Shown here piece by piece: positions 7,987 to 20,808 of a stretch of 64,000 nucleotides of DNA. The position numbers and the translations under genes are program-made. Within the stretch, counting starts at the first letter, position 1. Every line of letters starts with the position of its first letter. Where the stretch lies: NCBI RefSeq assembly GCF_004121055.1, contig NZ_PYAL01000008.1, positions 1 to 64,000 on the forward strand, read 5' to 3'. Origin of the DNA: Achromobacter aloeverae. Its GTDB lineage: Bacteria > Pseudomonadota > Gammaproteobacteria > Burkholderiales > Burkholderiaceae_B. Below the pieces are notes generated by a model, which saw only the letters and a list, made by a program, of their open reading frames with translations, did not search any database and was not told where the DNA came from.

Positions 7987-9399
7987 ATGAAGCTGTTCCC
8001 GCTCTTCGCCGACCTGAATCAGCGACCGGTCCTGGTGGTCGGCGGCGGCGCCGTCGCCAGCCGCAAGACCCAGGCGCTATTGGAAGCGGGGGCGCGGGTG
8101 AGCGTCGGCGCGCCGCAGCTGACAGCGGACCTGGCGGCGCTGGCCGCCGGCGGCCGCATCGCGCACCTCGCCGGAGCGTTCCAGCCGGACTGGCTGGATG
8201 ACGCCTGGCTGGTCGTGGCCGCCACCGACGACCGCGTGGTCAATGCCCACGTTTCGCGTTGCGCCGAGGCGCGCAGGATCTTCTGCAACGTGGTCGACGA
8301 CCCGGCGCTGTCCTCCTTCCAGGTTCCGTCCATCGTCGATCGCTCGCCCATCACCGTGGCGATTTCGTCGGCGGGCGTGGCGCCCGTGCTGGCGCGACGG
8401 CTGCGCGAGCGCATCGAATCGATGTTCGACCACACCCTGGCCCCGCTGGCCCAGCTGGCCGCGCGCCATCGCGCCGCCATCCGCGCCGCCCGCCCGGACC
8501 TGGGAGCGCGCCGCCGCTTCTACGACTGGCTGCTGGACGGCCCCGTGGCGTCCCTGCTGCGCCAGGCCCGGCCGGCCGACGCCGAGGCGGCGCTGACGGA
8601 AGAACTGGAAACGCCGCAGATGGTCCCGCCGGGCAGCGTGGTGCTGGTGGGCGCGGGCCCGGGCGACCCCGGCCTGCTCACCTTGCGCGCCCTGCGCGCC
8701 CTCAATGAAGCCGATGTCATCCTGTACGACCGCCTGGTCAGCCCCGACATCCTGGCCATGGCCCGCCGCGACGCGGAACGGGTCGACGTGGGCAAGCATC
8801 CGGGCGAGGACCATCACGCCACCCAGACGCGCATCCACGGATTGATGGCGGACAACGCCCGCCTGGGCCGGCGCGTCGTCCGGCTCAAAGGCGGCGATGC
8901 CTTCATCTTCGGCCGCGGCGGCGAGGAACTGCAATTCCTGCGCGCGCGCAATATCCGCTACGAAGTGGTGCCGGGCATCACGGCAGCCCTGGCCTGTGCG
9001 GCGCATGCCGGCATTCCCCTTACCCATCGCGCCCATGCGCAATCGGTGCATCTGGTGACGGCGCATTCCAGCACCGAGGCCGACACCCTGGATTGGCCGG
9101 CCCTGGCCGGCGCCACCCAGACGTTGGCGTTCTACATGGGCGTGGGGCAGCTGGATGCCCTGGCGCGCCGCCTGATCCAGCATGGACGCGATCCGCTTAC
9201 GCCTTTTGCCCTGGTGGAGAATGGCAGCCGGCCGCAGCAGCGCGTGCTGACCGGCCAGCTGGAGGACCTGCCGCGCCTGGCGCGCGCCCATGGCATCCAT
9301 GCGCCGGCCATGCTGTTTGTCGGCGAGGTGGCGCGGCTGGGCGATGAGTTGCACTGGTTCGGGCAGCACCTGTCGGAGCGCGTGGACGCGACGACCTGA
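7987..9399 (+). CDS. cysG: Siroheme synthase (multifunctional CysG)
   Basis: 470 residues, near the 457 of E. coli CysG, with both modules present. The N-terminal third is the precorrin-2 dehydrogenase/sirohydrochlorin ferrochelatase, with the NAD-binding [20 protein letters not shown] at about 17-36. The C-terminal part is uroporphyrinogen III methyltransferase, with [19 protein letters not shown] and [16 protein letters not shown]. The enzyme converts uroporphyrinogen III to siroheme, the cofactor of sulfite and nitrite reductases. The ATG at 7987 starts the conserved [10 protein letters not shown] sequence; an upstream in-frame start at 7888 gives only an arginine- and proline-rich extension. 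No cysteine-pathway genes are adjacent. Confidence 0.95.
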   Translation: MKLFPLFADLNQRPVLVVGGGAVASRKTQALLEAGARVSVGAPQLTADLAALAAGGRIAHLAGAFQPDWLDDAWLVVAATDDRVVNAHVSRCAEARRIFCNVVDDPALSSFQVPSIVDRSPITVAISSAGVAPVLARRLRERIESMFDHTLAPLAQLAARHRAAIRAARPDLGARRRFYDWLLDGPVASLLRQARPADAEAALTEELETPQMVPPGSVVLVGAGPGDPGLLTLRALRALNEADVILYDRLVSPDILAMARRDAERVDVGKHPGEDHHATQTRIHGLMADNARLGRRVVRLKGGDAFIFGRGGEELQFLRARNIRYEVVPGITAALACAAHAGIPLTHRAHAQSVHLVTAHSSTEADTLDWPALAGATQTLAFYMGVGQLDALARRLIQHGRDPLTPFALVENGSRPQQRVLTGQLEDLPRLARAHGIHAPAMLFVGEVARLGDELHWFGQHLSERVDATT

Positions 9400-9450
9400 A
9401 GCGACGATCTGAAGCGGCGGCCTGGAACGGCGGCCTGGAGCGGCGGCGGC
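9400..9450. repeat. Imperfect tandem repeat between cysG and upp
   Basis: Directly after the cysG stop there are about four degenerate copies of a 14-15 bp unit around GGCCTGGAACGGC. They fill the gap to the convergent upp gene. The copies drift, so the exact unit is approximate. Confidence 0.6.
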
Positions 9451-9470
9451 CGCCCAGGGCGGCCCGCGAC

Positions 9471-10109
9471 CTATTCCTCTTTCTGCTTGGTCCCGAAGAT
9501 CCGGTCGCCGGCATCGCCCAGGCCGGGGATGATGTAGCCGTCCTCGTTGAGCCGCTCGTCGATGGCGGCCGTATAGATCCGCACGTCGGGGTGCAGCTTT
9601 TCGATGTGGGCGATGCCCACCGGCGCCGCCACCAGCACGAGGGCGCGAATATCGCGGCAGCCGGCCTGCTTGAGCAGGTCGATGGTGGCCGCCATGGAGC
9701 CGCCCGTGGCCAGCATCGGGTCGATGATCAGCGCGGTACGCTGGTCCAGCTCTCCCACCAGCCGTTCCAGGTAGGTGTGCGCCTGCAAGGTCTCCTCGTT
9801 GCGGGCGATGCCGACCACGCTGACCTTGGCGCCCGGAATCAGGCTGAGCACGCCGTCCAGCATGCCGATGCCGGCGCGCAGGATGGGCACCACCGTGATC
9901 TTCTTGCCGGCGATCTTTTCCACCTCGATGGGGCCGCACCAGCCCTGGACCGTGCAGGGCTCCAGGGGCAGGTCCTTGGACGCCTCGTAGGTCAGCAGCG
10001 CGCCGACTTCCTGCGCCAGCTCGCGAAAGCTCTTGGTGCTCAGGTCGGCGCGGCGCATGATGCCCAGCTTGTGGCGTATCAGTGGGTGGCGTATTTCATG
10101 CACGGGCAT
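9471..10109 (-). CDS. upp: Uracil phosphoribosyltransferase
   Basis: 212 residues, the normal family length. The protein has [20 protein letters not shown] at the start, [14 protein letters not shown] around 74-87, and the PRPP-binding loop [11 protein letters not shown] around 129-139. The C-terminal [17 protein letters not shown] binds uracil. It makes UMP from uracil and PRPP in pyrimidine salvage. The ATG at 10109 is taken because it starts the conserved sequence; the frame continues 16 codons further with no signal. It is convergent with cysG. Confidence 0.96.
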   Translation of the reverse strand: MPVHEIRHPLIRHKLGIMRRADLSTKSFRELAQEVGALLTYEASKDLPLEPCTVQGWCGPIEVEKIAGKKITVVPILRAGIGMLDGVLSLIPGAKVSVVGIARNEETLQAHTYLERLVGELDQRTALIIDPMLATGGSMAATIDLLKQAGCRDIRALVLVAAPVGIAHIEKLHPDVRIYTAAIDERLNEDGYIIPGLGDAGDRIFGTKQKEE

Positions 10110-10188
10110 GGCGGTCTCCGGGATAGATGCGGCAGGCGCATCGTAGCCCGATTGCAACGCCGCGCGCCAGCGCTCCGGCCGCGCTGCC

Positions 10189-11673
10189 CTACCGGTCCGC
10201 GAGCCAGGCGATCAGCGCGTCGTCGAAGGCCCGCACCGCCTCCGCCTGGGGATGGTTGACGATGCTCACCACGATATAGCGCTTGCCGCTCGCGCCCAGC
10301 ACATAGCCCGCGATGGAGCGCACCCCGTTCAAGGTGCCGGTCTTCAAGTGCGCCATGCCCTGGGTGCCCTTGCCGCGCATGCGCCGGCGCACCGTGCCAT
10401 CCAGGCCGGCGATCGCCAGCGAAGACATGTACTCCGGCATGAACGGCGAATTCCACGCCACCGTCATCAGCGAGGCCAGGCTATCGGCGGACACCCGCGC
10501 CACGCGCGACAGGCCGGCGCCGTTGTCAACCACCAGCTCCGGCATGTTCAGGCCCTGGCTGGCCAGGATGCGCTTGACCACCTCGCCGCTGCTCTCCACC
10601 GTGGCCGGACGGCGGCCGCCCTCGGCGCCCACGGTCAGCAAGAGCGTGCGCGCCATGACGTTGTTGCTGCGCTTGTTGATCTTGCGAATGATGTCGCCCA
10701 GCGACGGCGATTCGTGGGTGGCTACCACCACGGCGTCGCCGGGCACCATGCCGGCCCGCACCCGCCCGCTGAACGTGCCGCCCAGCTCGCGCCAGAGCAG
10801 GCGGAAGACTTCCGTTGCGAACTCCGGCTGCGCCAGGGCCAGGCGGTAGACGTCGAACTCGCCGCAGGAGCCAGCGACCTTGCCGGCGATGCGCAGCGAT
10901 ACGCCCTGCTGGGTAATGACGGGGTCCGTGTTGATTTCCGGCGATCCCGGGCAGCGGATATCGCTCCACTCGACCTGGCCGGTGATCTTCACGCCCGGTA
11001 GCGGCGGGTCCATGACCACATTCCATTTACGCGCCGCCGGGTCCGGCGTGAACAGCAGGCGCACGGCGCCGAAACCCACCATCAGGGCGTCCGGATTCGC
11101 GTTGTAGGGCCGGTCCGGCGCGCTGTCGAAGGCGCCGGGATCCACCGCCACGTTGCCGAACAGCGTGCGGTCTATGACCAGGTCGTTGATCTGCCGCACG
11201 CCGTGCAGGCGCAGGTCGCGCAGCAGGGTCCACAGGTCCTGCATCAGCAGCAGGGGATCGCCGCCGCCGCGCAGGTACAGCGGTCCGGGAAGAACGCCAT
11301 CGGCGCCGGCGTGGGCGCCAGGTTCGGCCAGCAGTTCGGTGCGCCAGGTGTAGTTGGGGCCGAGGTCCGAAAGGCCCGCCCAGGTGGTCACCAGCTTCAT
11401 GACCGAGGCCGGATTGCGCGGCTCCTTGGCGTTGATCGAAATCAGGCGCGGCCCGCCGATTTCCTGCACCACCAGCGACAGCGAGGAGTCCGGCAGCTTG
11501 CTGGCGCGCCAGGTCTGGGCCAGCTCGCGCGGCAAGACGTTCTGCGACGCCGGCGCCAGCCCCTGGGCCTGGACGCCCGTCGCCAGCGCCAGCGCGGCCA
11601 GCCCGGCCGCCATCGCGCGTGCGCCCCACGCCCGGATCCGCCCGCCCATCGTGCGCCCCATCGTTTCGATCAT
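10189..11673 (-). CDS. dacB: D-alanyl-D-alanine carboxypeptidase/endopeptidase (PBP4 type)
   Basis: About 494 residues with an N-terminal signal sequence (hydrophobic [20 protein letters not shown], probable cleavage before QGLAP). The three penicillin-binding motifs are present: SVMK around residue 90-93 (Ser90 nucleophile), SNN in [10 protein letters not shown], and KTG in [12 protein letters not shown]. This is the class C PBP layout with an inserted domain between motifs one and two. It trims or cleaves peptide cross-links in the periplasm. Several ATGs are possible; 11673 has a GAAGGGCGGGG upstream, while 11700 and 11661 remain alternatives. It is divergent from queA. Confidence 0.92.
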   Translation of the reverse strand: MIETMGRTMGGRIRAWGARAMAAGLAALALATGVQAQGLAPASQNVLPRELAQTWRASKLPDSSLSLVVQEIGGPRLISINAKEPRNPASVMKLVTTWAGLSDLGPNYTWRTELLAEPGAHAGADGVLPGPLYLRGGGDPLLLMQDLWTLLRDLRLHGVRQINDLVIDRTLFGNVAVDPGAFDSAPDRPYNANPDALMVGFGAVRLLFTPDPAARKWNVVMDPPLPGVKITGQVEWSDIRCPGSPEINTDPVITQQGVSLRIAGKVAGSCGEFDVYRLALAQPEFATEVFRLLWRELGGTFSGRVRAGMVPGDAVVVATHESPSLGDIIRKINKRSNNVMARTLLLTVGAEGGRRPATVESSGEVVKRILASQGLNMPELVVDNGAGLSRVARVSADSLASLMTVAWNSPFMPEYMSSLAIAGLDGTVRRRMRGKGTQGMAHLKTGTLNGVRSIAGYVLGASGKRYIVVSIVNHPQAEAVRAFDDALIAWLADR

Positions 11674-11793
11674 GCCCCGCCCTTCACTCGCTCGCGCCAT
11701 GAGCCTGTGCCGCCCATGGGTCCTGTTCCGGTAAAACCGTGAGCATACAGGGAACGGCGGCCGCGGCCGCGCCGGCCCGCCCGGCCGCCACCG

Positions 11794-11799
11794 TACAAT
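11794..11799 (+). promoter_or_regulatory. Probable -10 hexamer for the queA operon
   Basis: A TACAAT hexamer in an otherwise very GC-rich spacer, 33 bp before the queA GTG. The same hexamer occurs at 14159-14164 before yajC. A matching -35 was not obvious. Confidence 0.4.
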
Positions 11800-11831
11800 A
11801 AGGGATTCCAAGAATTTCCCGTTTCCTGTCA

Positions 11832-14083
<2,252 letters not shown>

Positions 14084-14158
14084 CGGGGAAACCGCGGCCC
14101 TGGGCGGCCCGGCCGGACCCGCCGGCCACGGCCCGCTGGCCGCCCTGCGCAACATCGC

Positions 14159-14164
14159 TACAAT
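14159..14164 (+). promoter_or_regulatory. Probable -10 hexamer before yajC
   Basis: TACAAT inside a small CGCTACAATAGCG inverted repeat, about 120 bp before the yajC ATG. It could give yajC-secD-secF their own promoter besides queA read-through. No good -35 was seen. Confidence 0.35.
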
Positions 14165-14286
14165 AGCGGGCTGCCCTGTCCAAGGCTCGCGCTCAACAGT
14201 GGCTAAAAACATACCAAGATCCGCAAACCTGGATCCAAAACCTGCTCAGATCCGGATTCGCTTCGGATTCAACCAAGGAGAACCTT

Positions 14287-14634
14287 ATGTCCCTCATCGA
14301 TAACCTCGGCGTCGTCGTGGCTCAAGCCGCCGAAGGTGGCGCCGCCGGCAGCCTGCTCGGCATGGCCCCCATCATCCTGATGTTCGTGATCCTCTATTTC
14401 CTGATGATCCGTCCCCAGATGAAGCGCCAGAAGGAACACCGCAACCTGGTCGCCGCCCTGGCCAAGGGCGACGAAGTCGTGACCGCCGGCGGCCTGCTGG
14501 GCAAGGTCTCCAAGGTGACCGACAGCTACATCACCGTGGAAGTCTCCGAACTGGCCGACAAGCCGGTGGAAGTGGTGGTGCAGAAGACCGCCGTGTCGAC
14601 CGTGCTGCCCAAGGGAACCATCAAGGCCCTGTAA
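14287..14634 (+). CDS. yajC: Sec translocon accessory protein YajC
   Basis: 115 residues. One transmembrane helix (MAPIILMFVILYFLMIRPQM) is followed by the conserved KEHRNLVAALAKGDEVVTAGGLLGKV cytoplasmic domain. YajC associates with SecDF and SecYEG in the inner membrane. A very strong AAGGAG lies seven bases before the ATG. It starts the yajC-secD-secF cluster. Confidence 0.96.
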   Translation: MSLIDNLGVVVAQAAEGGAAGSLLGMAPIILMFVILYFLMIRPQMKRQKEHRNLVAALAKGDEVVTAGGLLGKVSKVTDSYITVEVSELADKPVEVVVQKTAVSTVLPKGTIKAL

Positions 14635-14748
14635 GCGTCTGACTCGGCCGGCTCGCATAGCGGGCCGGCATGCCGCGCGGCGCCAGGGGGCGTGCGCGCG
14701 GCTTTCCCTCATCGCCCCCGCATTTCGTCCAGACTTAGAGTTACGGCC

Positions 14749-16629
14749 ATGAACCGCTATCCCCTTTGGAAGTACCTAACGGTCCTGATCGCGGTCGTTA
14801 TCGGCCTGCTCTATACGCTTCCGAATTTCTACGGCGAATCCCCGGCCGTGCAGGTTTCCGCCGCCAAGGCGACCGTCAAGGTCGACCAGGTCCTGCTGGA
14901 TACGGTGCAAAGGACCCTGGCCGCGGCCAACATCCCGACCACGGGCGCCTATTACGAACAGAACGGCACGCTGGGCACGGTGCGCGCCCGCTTCGAGAAT
15001 ACCGACCAGCAGTTGCAGGCGCGCGACCTGCTCGACAAGACGCTGAACACCGTTGCCGGCGATCCGCACTACACCGTGGCGCTGAACCTGCTGCCGGCCT
15101 CGCCGAGCTGGATGCACAGCCTGGGCTGGTTCGAGCCCAAGCCCATGTACCTGGGCCTGGACTTGCGCGGCGGCGTGTACTTCCTGCTGCAGATCGACAT
15201 GCAGGGCGCGCTGACCGCCCGCTACGACTCGATGGCCGCCGACGTGCGCACCACGCTGCGCGACCAGAACGCCCCTGCCACCAATGTGGAACGCAGCGGC
15301 CAGTCGGTGCTGATCACCTTCGCCAACGCCGACGCGCGCGACAAGGCCATGTCCGTCCTGCGCCAGCGCGTCCCGGACCTGCAGTTCACCGACGCCAACG
15401 ATGGCGGCAAGGTGCAACTGAGCGGCGTGCTGAACCCGGCATCCGTCACGCGCGTGCAGGAAAACGCGCTCAACCAGAACATCAACACCCTGCATAACCG
15501 GATCAACGAACTGGGCGTGTCCGAACCCGTGATCCAGCAGCAAGGCACCGACCGCATCGTGGTGCAGCTGCCCGGCGTGCAGGACGTGGCCAAGGCCAAG
15601 GAATTGCTGGGCCGCACCGCCACGCTGGAAATCCGCATGGTGGACGACTCGCCGGCGGCGCAGTCGGCGCTGAACGCCAATACCGTGCCGTTCGGCCTGG
15701 AACGCTACAACGAACGCGACGGCCGTCCCGTGCTGGTGCGCCGCCAGGTCATCCTGACCGGCGAAAACCTGCAGGACGCCCAGCCGGGCCGCGACCAGCA
15801 GACCCAGCAGCCCGCCGTGCACCTGACGCTGGACAGCAAGGGCGCGCGCATCTTCCGCGACGTCACCCGCGACAACATCGGCAAGCGCATGGCCATCCTG
15901 CTGTTCGAGAACGGCAAGGGCGAAGTGGTCACGGCGCCGGTCATCCGCGGCGAGATCGCCGGCGGCCAGGTGCAGATCTCCGGCAGCATGACCGCCGAGG
16001 AAGCCGCCGACACCGCGCTGCTGCTACGCGCCGGCGCGCTGGCCGCGCCCATGTCCATCATCGAGGAACGCACCGTCGGCCCCAGCCTGGGCGCGGACAA
16101 CATCGCCAAGGGCTTCCACTCCACGCTGTGGGGCTTCGTGGCGATCGCCGTCTTCATCATGCTGTACTACCGCCTGTTCGGCGCCTTCTCCACGGTGGGC
16201 CTGGCGGTGAACGTGCTGCTGCTGCTGGCGGTGCTGTCCATGCTGCAGGCCACGCTCACGCTGCCGGGCATCGCGGCCATCGCGCTGACACTGGGCATGG
16301 CGATCGACTCCAACGTGCTGATCAACGAACGGATACGTGAAGAACTGCGCAACGGCGCCACGCCGCAGCAGGCCATCCACCACGGCTTCGAGCGGGCCTG
16401 GGGCACGATCCTGGACTCCAACCTGACCACGCTGATCGTCGGCCTGGCGCTGCTGGCCTTCGGTTCGGGCCCGATCCGCGGTTTCGCGGTGGTGCACTGC
16501 CTGGGCATCGTGACGTCGATGTTCTCGTCGGTGGTCGGCGTGCGCGCCCTGGCCAACCTCTGGTACGGACGCAAGAAGAAGCTGACCAGCATCTCCATCG
16601 GCCAGGTCTGGAAGCCCGAGAGCAAATAA
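14749..16629 (+). CDS. secD: Protein translocase subunit SecD
   Basis: 626 residues. The N-terminal helix (YPLWKYLTVLIAVVIGLLYTLPNFYGE) is followed by a large periplasmic P1 domain. Five membrane helices follow, with the conserved LGLDLRGGVYFLLQ, GTAT-like LLGRTATLEIR, and AIALTLGMAIDSNVLINERIREEL motifs. SecD and SecF use the proton gradient to help pull preproteins across the membrane. The ATG at 14749 is chosen as it begins the conserved MNRYPLWK; the open frame upstream is arginine-rich noise. secF follows after about 115 bp. Confidence 0.97.
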   Translation: MNRYPLWKYLTVLIAVVIGLLYTLPNFYGESPAVQVSAAKATVKVDQVLLDTVQRTLAAANIPTTGAYYEQNGTLGTVRARFENTDQQLQARDLLDKTLNTVAGDPHYTVALNLLPASPSWMHSLGWFEPKPMYLGLDLRGGVYFLLQIDMQGALTARYDSMAADVRTTLRDQNAPATNVERSGQSVLITFANADARDKAMSVLRQRVPDLQFTDANDGGKVQLSGVLNPASVTRVQENALNQNINTLHNRINELGVSEPVIQQQGTDRIVVQLPGVQDVAKAKELLGRTATLEIRMVDDSPAAQSALNANTVPFGLERYNERDGRPVLVRRQVILTGENLQDAQPGRDQQTQQPAVHLTLDSKGARIFRDVTRDNIGKRMAILLFENGKGEVVTAPVIRGEIAGGQVQISGSMTAEEAADTALLLRAGALAAPMSIIEERTVGPSLGADNIAKGFHSTLWGFVAIAVFIMLYYRLFGAFSTVGLAVNVLLLLAVLSMLQATLTLPGIAAIALTLGMAIDSNVLINERIREELRNGATPQQAIHHGFERAWGTILDSNLTTLIVGLALLAFGSGPIRGFAVVHCLGIVTSMFSSVVGVRALANLWYGRKKKLTSISIGQVWKPESK

Positions 16630-16745
16630 AAGCCGCCGGCCCGACGCAAGCAACGAAGCGTCGGAAGCAATCGGCAGTCATCGGAAATAACGGCCGCGGC
16701 CTCACCGCCGCGCCCTACAGCTAGTCAACGAACGCTAGGCATATC

Positions 16746-17675
16746 ATGGAATTTTTCCGGATCCACCGCACCATACCGTTCATGCGCCACGCCCTGGTGC
16801 TGAACGCCATCAGTCTGGTGACCTTCCTGGCCGCGGTGTTTTTCATCGCCACGCGCGGTTTCCACTTGTCCATCGAATTCACCGGCGGCACGGTGATGGA
16901 AGTGAACTACGCCCAGGCCGCCAAGCTCGACGAGGTGCGCGGCGCGGTCGGCAAGCTCGGCTACGCCGACTTCCAGGTGCAGAATTTCGGTACCTCGCGC
17001 GACGTGCTGATCCGCCTGCCGCTGGCCCACGGCCAGACGTCGGCGGCGCAAAGCGACGCGGTGCTGTCCGCCCTGAAGGCGGCCGATTCGTCGGTCGAGC
17101 TCAGGCGCGTGGAATTCGTGGGCCCGCAAGTGGGGCAGGAGCTGGTGCACAACGGCCTGATGGCGCTGCTGTTCGTGGTGCTGGGCATCGTCATCTACCT
17201 GGGTATCCGCTTCGAATGGAAGTTCGCGCTGGCCGGCGTGATCGCCAACCTGCACGACGTGGTCATCATCCTGGGCTTCTTTGCCTTCTTCCAGTGGGAA
17301 TTCTCCTTGTCGGTACTGGCGGGCGTGCTGGCGGTGCTGGGCTACTCGGTCAACGAGTCGGTGGTGATCATGGACCGGATCCGCGAGAACTTCCGCAAGC
17401 AGCGCAAGGCCAGCGTGCCGGAAATCATCAATGGCGCCATCACGCAGACCATCTCGCGGACCATCATCACCCACGGTTCGACCCAGATGATGGTGCTGTC
17501 CATGCTGTTCTTCGGCGGCCCCACCCTGCACTATTTCGCCATGGCGCTGACCATCGGCATCTGGTTCGGCATTTATTCGTCCGTCTTCGTTGCCGCGGCC
17601 CTGGCCATGTGGTTCGGCGTCAAGCGCGAAGACCTGGTCAAGCCGGTCAAGAAGGAAGGCCCCGAAGTCGCCTGA
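16746..17675 (+). CDS. secF: Protein translocase subunit SecF
   Basis: 309 residues, six membrane helices. Signature blocks are SIEFTGGTVMEVNYAQAA near the N-terminus, FVGPQVGQELVHNGLMALLF, and VLGYSVNESVVIMDRIRENFR. It is the partner of SecD and completes the yajC-secD-secF operon, which ends at the hairpin terminator just downstream. Confidence 0.97.
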   Translation: MEFFRIHRTIPFMRHALVLNAISLVTFLAAVFFIATRGFHLSIEFTGGTVMEVNYAQAAKLDEVRGAVGKLGYADFQVQNFGTSRDVLIRLPLAHGQTSAAQSDAVLSALKAADSSVELRRVEFVGPQVGQELVHNGLMALLFVVLGIVIYLGIRFEWKFALAGVIANLHDVVIILGFFAFFQWEFSLSVLAGVLAVLGYSVNESVVIMDRIRENFRKQRKASVPEIINGAITQTISRTIITHGSTQMMVLSMLFFGGPTLHYFAMALTIGIWFGIYSSVFVAAALAMWFGVKREDLVKPVKKEGPEVA

Positions 17676-17713
17676 TGACGGCTTCAAGAAGGACTAAGCC
17701 AGCCTGAGTACAG

Positions 17714-17740
17714 AGCCAGCCTGCAAGGGCTGGCTTTTTT
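17714..17740 (+). terminator. Rho-independent terminator after secF
   Basis: Perfect 8-bp stem AGCCAGCC/GGCTGGCT with a six-base loop, followed directly by six T residues. It closes the queA/yajC-secDF transcription unit. Confidence 0.9.
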
Positions 17741-17807
17741 CATTGCCCCGTGGCCGTGCCGCGACGGATGCGGTAGTCTCCCGCATGAGAAAAAGGAATC
17801 GCGTCCC

Positions 17808-18308
17808 ATGACCACACGCCTGGCAAAAATCATCCTGTCCCTGTCGCTTGCGTCGTTCGCCTTCATGGTGACGTTGAACAACGTCATCGACTACGGCTCC
17901 AACTACGCTTTCGTCGAGCACGTGCTGTCCATGGACACGACCTTCCCGGGCAATGCCCTGATGACGCGCGCCATCACCGACCACGTGCTCTGGAGCGTCG
18001 GCTACTGGCTGATCATCGGCGCGGAAGGCGCGACGGCCATCCTGCTGTTCTGGGGCACCTGCCGGCTGTGGCGCGCTCGCCGCCGCGACGCGGCCGCCTT
18101 CAACCGGGCCAAGGGCCTGGTGATCCTCGGCTGCACGCTGGGCTTCCTGCTGTGGTTCGTCGGCTTCATGGTGGTCGGCGGCGAATGGTTCGCCATGTGG
18201 CAGTCCAAGGACTGGAACGGCCAGGAATCGGCGTTCAAGTTCTACATGGCCGTCCTGGGCGTGCTGATCTTCGTGAACCAGCCTGACCAGGACGTGGCGG
18301 GACGCTGA
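17808..18308 (+). CDS. DUF2165 family small integral membrane protein
   Basis: 166 residues with four predicted membrane segments: around residues 5-27, 63-82, 105-125 and 145-158. Family-typical stretches are NNVIDYGSNYAFVEHVLSMD near the first loop and FVGGEW-like VVGGEWFAMWQSKDWNGQ in the last loop. The family has no established role. It is a single gene after the secF terminator and convergent with the PAP2 phosphatase gene. Confidence 0.85.
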   Translation: MTTRLAKIILSLSLASFAFMVTLNNVIDYGSNYAFVEHVLSMDTTFPGNALMTRAITDHVLWSVGYWLIIGAEGATAILLFWGTCRLWRARRRDAAAFNRAKGLVILGCTLGFLLWFVGFMVVGGEWFAMWQSKDWNGQESAFKFYMAVLGVLIFVNQPDQDVAGR

Positions 18309-18338
18309 CGGCGCCGGTCGACGCGCCTGTCCGCCCGC

Positions 18339-19085
18339 CTATCGCGGCGCCCGCTTGAACCACTGCCACGGCAGGCGCTTGGGCCATTGCCGGGCGGGGT
18401 CGAGAAAATAGGGGGAAAGGAAAACGACGACGACCAGGGCGATGAGCGCCGCGGCGGTGACGTCGGACGCGTAGTGGTCCAGGTTCGCCAGGCGGCTGAC
18501 GGCGACCAGCGTGGATACCGCCAGCACGGGCCAACGACAGCGCGGGAACACGACGGCGAGGGTGAGGCCGACGCCAAACGCGGTCAGGGTGTGGCTGGAC
18601 GGAAAGGACGTGTAGTGCTTGCCGCCGAACATGGCGCCCAGGCCGTAATAGCCATGCTCGAAAAACATGGAGGGACGGGCCCGCGCCACCAGGTGCTTGA
18701 GCACGCCGGTCACGATACCCCCCAGCGCCAGCACCGCCACCATCAGCAGGCCGCCGCGCGCCAGGCGGTCGTAGGCGCCCGCCCAGGGTTCCGACCAGCC
18801 GCGCCGGGTCGCGTACAGCGATAGCCCATAGACAAGCAGCGCGCACAAGGCGTAGTTCTCGCCCCGCTCGCCCAGTTGCCCGATCCGGTTGAAGGCCCCG
18901 TCGACGTCGGCGGATATCGTCTTGTGGATGTAGATGGCCAGGGGCAGGTCCACATAGGCGGCCAGCAGGGCCAGCACCACGGCGCCGGCCAGCAGGACGG
19001 CAACCCAGCGGGCGGGGGGAACGAAACGAACGATCCCTCGGCGGGCGGCGGCGGAAGAGGTGGGCGAAGAAGGCGATTCGCTCAT
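18339..19085 (-). CDS. PAP2 superfamily membrane phosphatase
   Basis: About 248 residues, multi-spanning. All three PAP2 motifs are intact: KHLVARARP (K-x6-RP), SFPSSHT (PSxH variant of PSGH), and SRLANLDHYASD (SR-x5-H-x3-D). Such enzymes dephosphorylate lipid phosphates such as undecaprenyl pyrophosphate or phosphatidylglycerophosphate, or act on lipid A; the substrate is not determined here. The start at 19085 begins after a poorly conserved region; upstream open sequence has no signal. It is divergent from miaB. Confidence 0.88.
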   Translation of the reverse strand: MSESPSSPTSSAAARRGIVRFVPPARWVAVLLAGAVVLALLAAYVDLPLAIYIHKTISADVDGAFNRIGQLGERGENYALCALLVYGLSLYATRRGWSEPWAGAYDRLARGGLLMVAVLALGGIVTGVLKHLVARARPSMFFEHGYYGLGAMFGGKHYTSFPSSHTLTAFGVGLTLAVVFPRCRWPVLAVSTLVAVSRLANLDHYASDVTAAALIALVVVVFLSPYFLDPARQWPKRLPWQWFKRAPR

Positions 19086-19353
19086 CGAAAAGGAGTCCAG
19101 GCGTCGACAAGAAACGCGACGTCCCCGAACAGTCCAGTGAGCGTGCGCGACCAGGCTACGGCGGTCGCGGCGGTGATGCCGGCAACTGCCGGGCAGGCCA
19201 ATACTCGGTTCCTTGACTGACGCGCCCGCCGAATAATAGCCCGCAATCCTGTCTCCCAACCAGGACAATAAGAAGACAAACGGCGGTGCAAGGTAAAATT
19301 ATGTGTTTACCTCCTATCCGCCCCCGGGATCTACACCCGTCACGGCCCCTGAC

Positions 19354-20808
19354 ATGCAAGAAATCTCCCTCTCGCGCGAAGGCGACCGCGCCGCCGCGCC
19401 GTCCACGCCCGCCGCCAGCGCATCGGACACCCTGGCGCAGCCCCGCAAGCTCTTCATCCGCACCTTCGGCTGCCAGATGAACGAGTACGACTCCGAAAAA
19501 ATGGCCGACGTGCTGCGCGCCGACCAGGGCCTGGAGCTCACGGACAATCCCGAGGACGCCGACGTCATCCTGTTCAACACCTGTTCGGTGCGGGAAAAAG
19601 CCCAGGAAAAGGTCTTTTCCGACCTCGGCCGCGTGCAGCACCTGAAAAAGACCAAGCCCGGTCTGGTCATCGGCGTGGGCGGCTGCGTCGCCAGCCAGGA
19701 AGGCGACGCCATCGTCAAGCGCGCGCCCTACGTGGACGTGGTATTCGGCCCGCAAACCCTGCATCGCCTGCCGGAACTCATCCGCCAGCGGCAGGCCGAT
19801 GGCGTGTCCCAGGTGGACATCAGCTTCCCGAATATCGAGAAGTTCGATGCCCTGCCGCCGCCGCGCGTCGAGGGCGCGACCGCCTTCGTCTCCATCATGG
19901 AAGGTTGCAGCAAGTATTGCAGCTTCTGCGTGGTGCCCTACACGCGTGGCGAAGAAGTTTCCCGCCCCTTCGATGACGTGCTGGTCGAAATCGCCGACCT
20001 GGCCGACCAGGGCGTCAAGGAAGTGACCCTGCTGGGGCAGAACGTCAACGCCTACCGTGGCGCCATGGGCGACAGCGGTGAAATCGCCGATTTCGCCATG
20101 CTGCTCGAATACGTGCACGAAATCCCCGGCATCGAGCGCATCCGCTACACCACCTCGCACCCCAAGGAAATGACGCCGCGCCTGATCCAGGCGCATGGCA
20201 ACCTGCCCAAGCTGGTGTCCTTCCTGCACCTGCCGGTGCAGGCCGGCAGCGACCGCGTGCTGGCAGCCATGAAGCGCGGCTACACCACGCTGGAATTCAA
20301 GTCCATCGTGCGCCGCCTGCGCGAGGCGCGGCCGGGCCTGACGCTGTCTTCCGACTTCATCGTCGGCTTCCCCGGCGAAGAGGAAAGCGATTTCGAAAAG
20401 ACCATGAAGCTGATCGAGGACGTCGGTTTCGACACCTCGTTCTCCTTCGTGTACTCGCGCCGTCCCGGCACCCCGGCGGCCGACCTGCGCGACGACGTGC
20501 CGCAGGAACTCAAGCTCAAGCGCCTGCAGCGCCTGCAAGCCCTGATCGGCGAACAGGCGGCGGCCATCAGCCGCGGCATGGTGGGCAGCACGCAGCGCGT
20601 GCTGGTCGAAGGCCCGTCGCGCCGCGATCCCAACGAACTGATGGGCCGCACCGAGAACAACCGCATCGTCAACTTCCCGGCCCCGGCACGCCTGGTCGGG
20701 CAGATGGTGGACGTGGTCATTACCCAGGCCTATACCAATTCCCTGCGCGCCGAAGTGGCGGGCATCGAGCAGGCGCGCAGCGCCGCCGAAGGAGCACGAC
20801 AAGGATGA
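19354..20808 (+). CDS. miaB: tRNA-2-methylthio-N6-dimethylallyladenosine synthase
   Basis: About 484 residues. The N-terminal [4Fe-4S] site uses cysteines in [21 protein letters not shown] and GGCVASQ. The radical-SAM cluster is in [18 protein letters not shown] (CxxxCxxC). A TRAM domain ends the protein. It methylthiolates i6A37 in tRNAs. An upstream in-frame GTG at 19303, with AAGG nine bases before it, is an alternative start and would add 17 residues; the N-terminal region is low-complexity either way. The stop overlaps the phoH start by four bases. Confidence 0.96.
   Translation: MQEISLSREGDRAAAPSTPAASASDTLAQPRKLFIRTFGCQMNEYDSEKMADVLRADQGLELTDNPEDADVILFNTCSVREKAQEKVFSDLGRVQHLKKTKPGLVIGVGGCVASQEGDAIVKRAPYVDVVFGPQTLHRLPELIRQRQADGVSQVDISFPNIEKFDALPPPRVEGATAFVSIMEGCSKYCSFCVVPYTRGEEVSRPFDDVLVEIADLADQGVKEVTLLGQNVNAYRGAMGDSGEIADFAMLLEYVHEIPGIERIRYTTSHPKEMTPRLIQAHGNLPKLVSFLHLPVQAGSDRVLAAMKRGYTTLEFKSIVRRLREARPGLTLSSDFIVGFPGEEESDFEKTMKLIEDVGFDTSFSFVYSRRPGTPAADLRDDVPQELKLKRLQRLQALIGEQAAAISRGMVGSTQRVLVEGPSRRDPNELMGRTENNRIVNFPAPARLVGQMVDVVITQAYTNSLRAEVAGIEQARSAAEGARQG

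Noticed and set aside
8077-9939. 620-codon open frame on the minus strand across cysG and upp
   Set aside because: It is antisense to cysG, full of Arg/Gly/Ala, and has no protein-like motifs; high-GC shadow.
14640-14690. Terminator after yajC
   Set aside because: The GCCGGC/GGCCGGC hairpin has no T run, and secD follows closely in the same operon.
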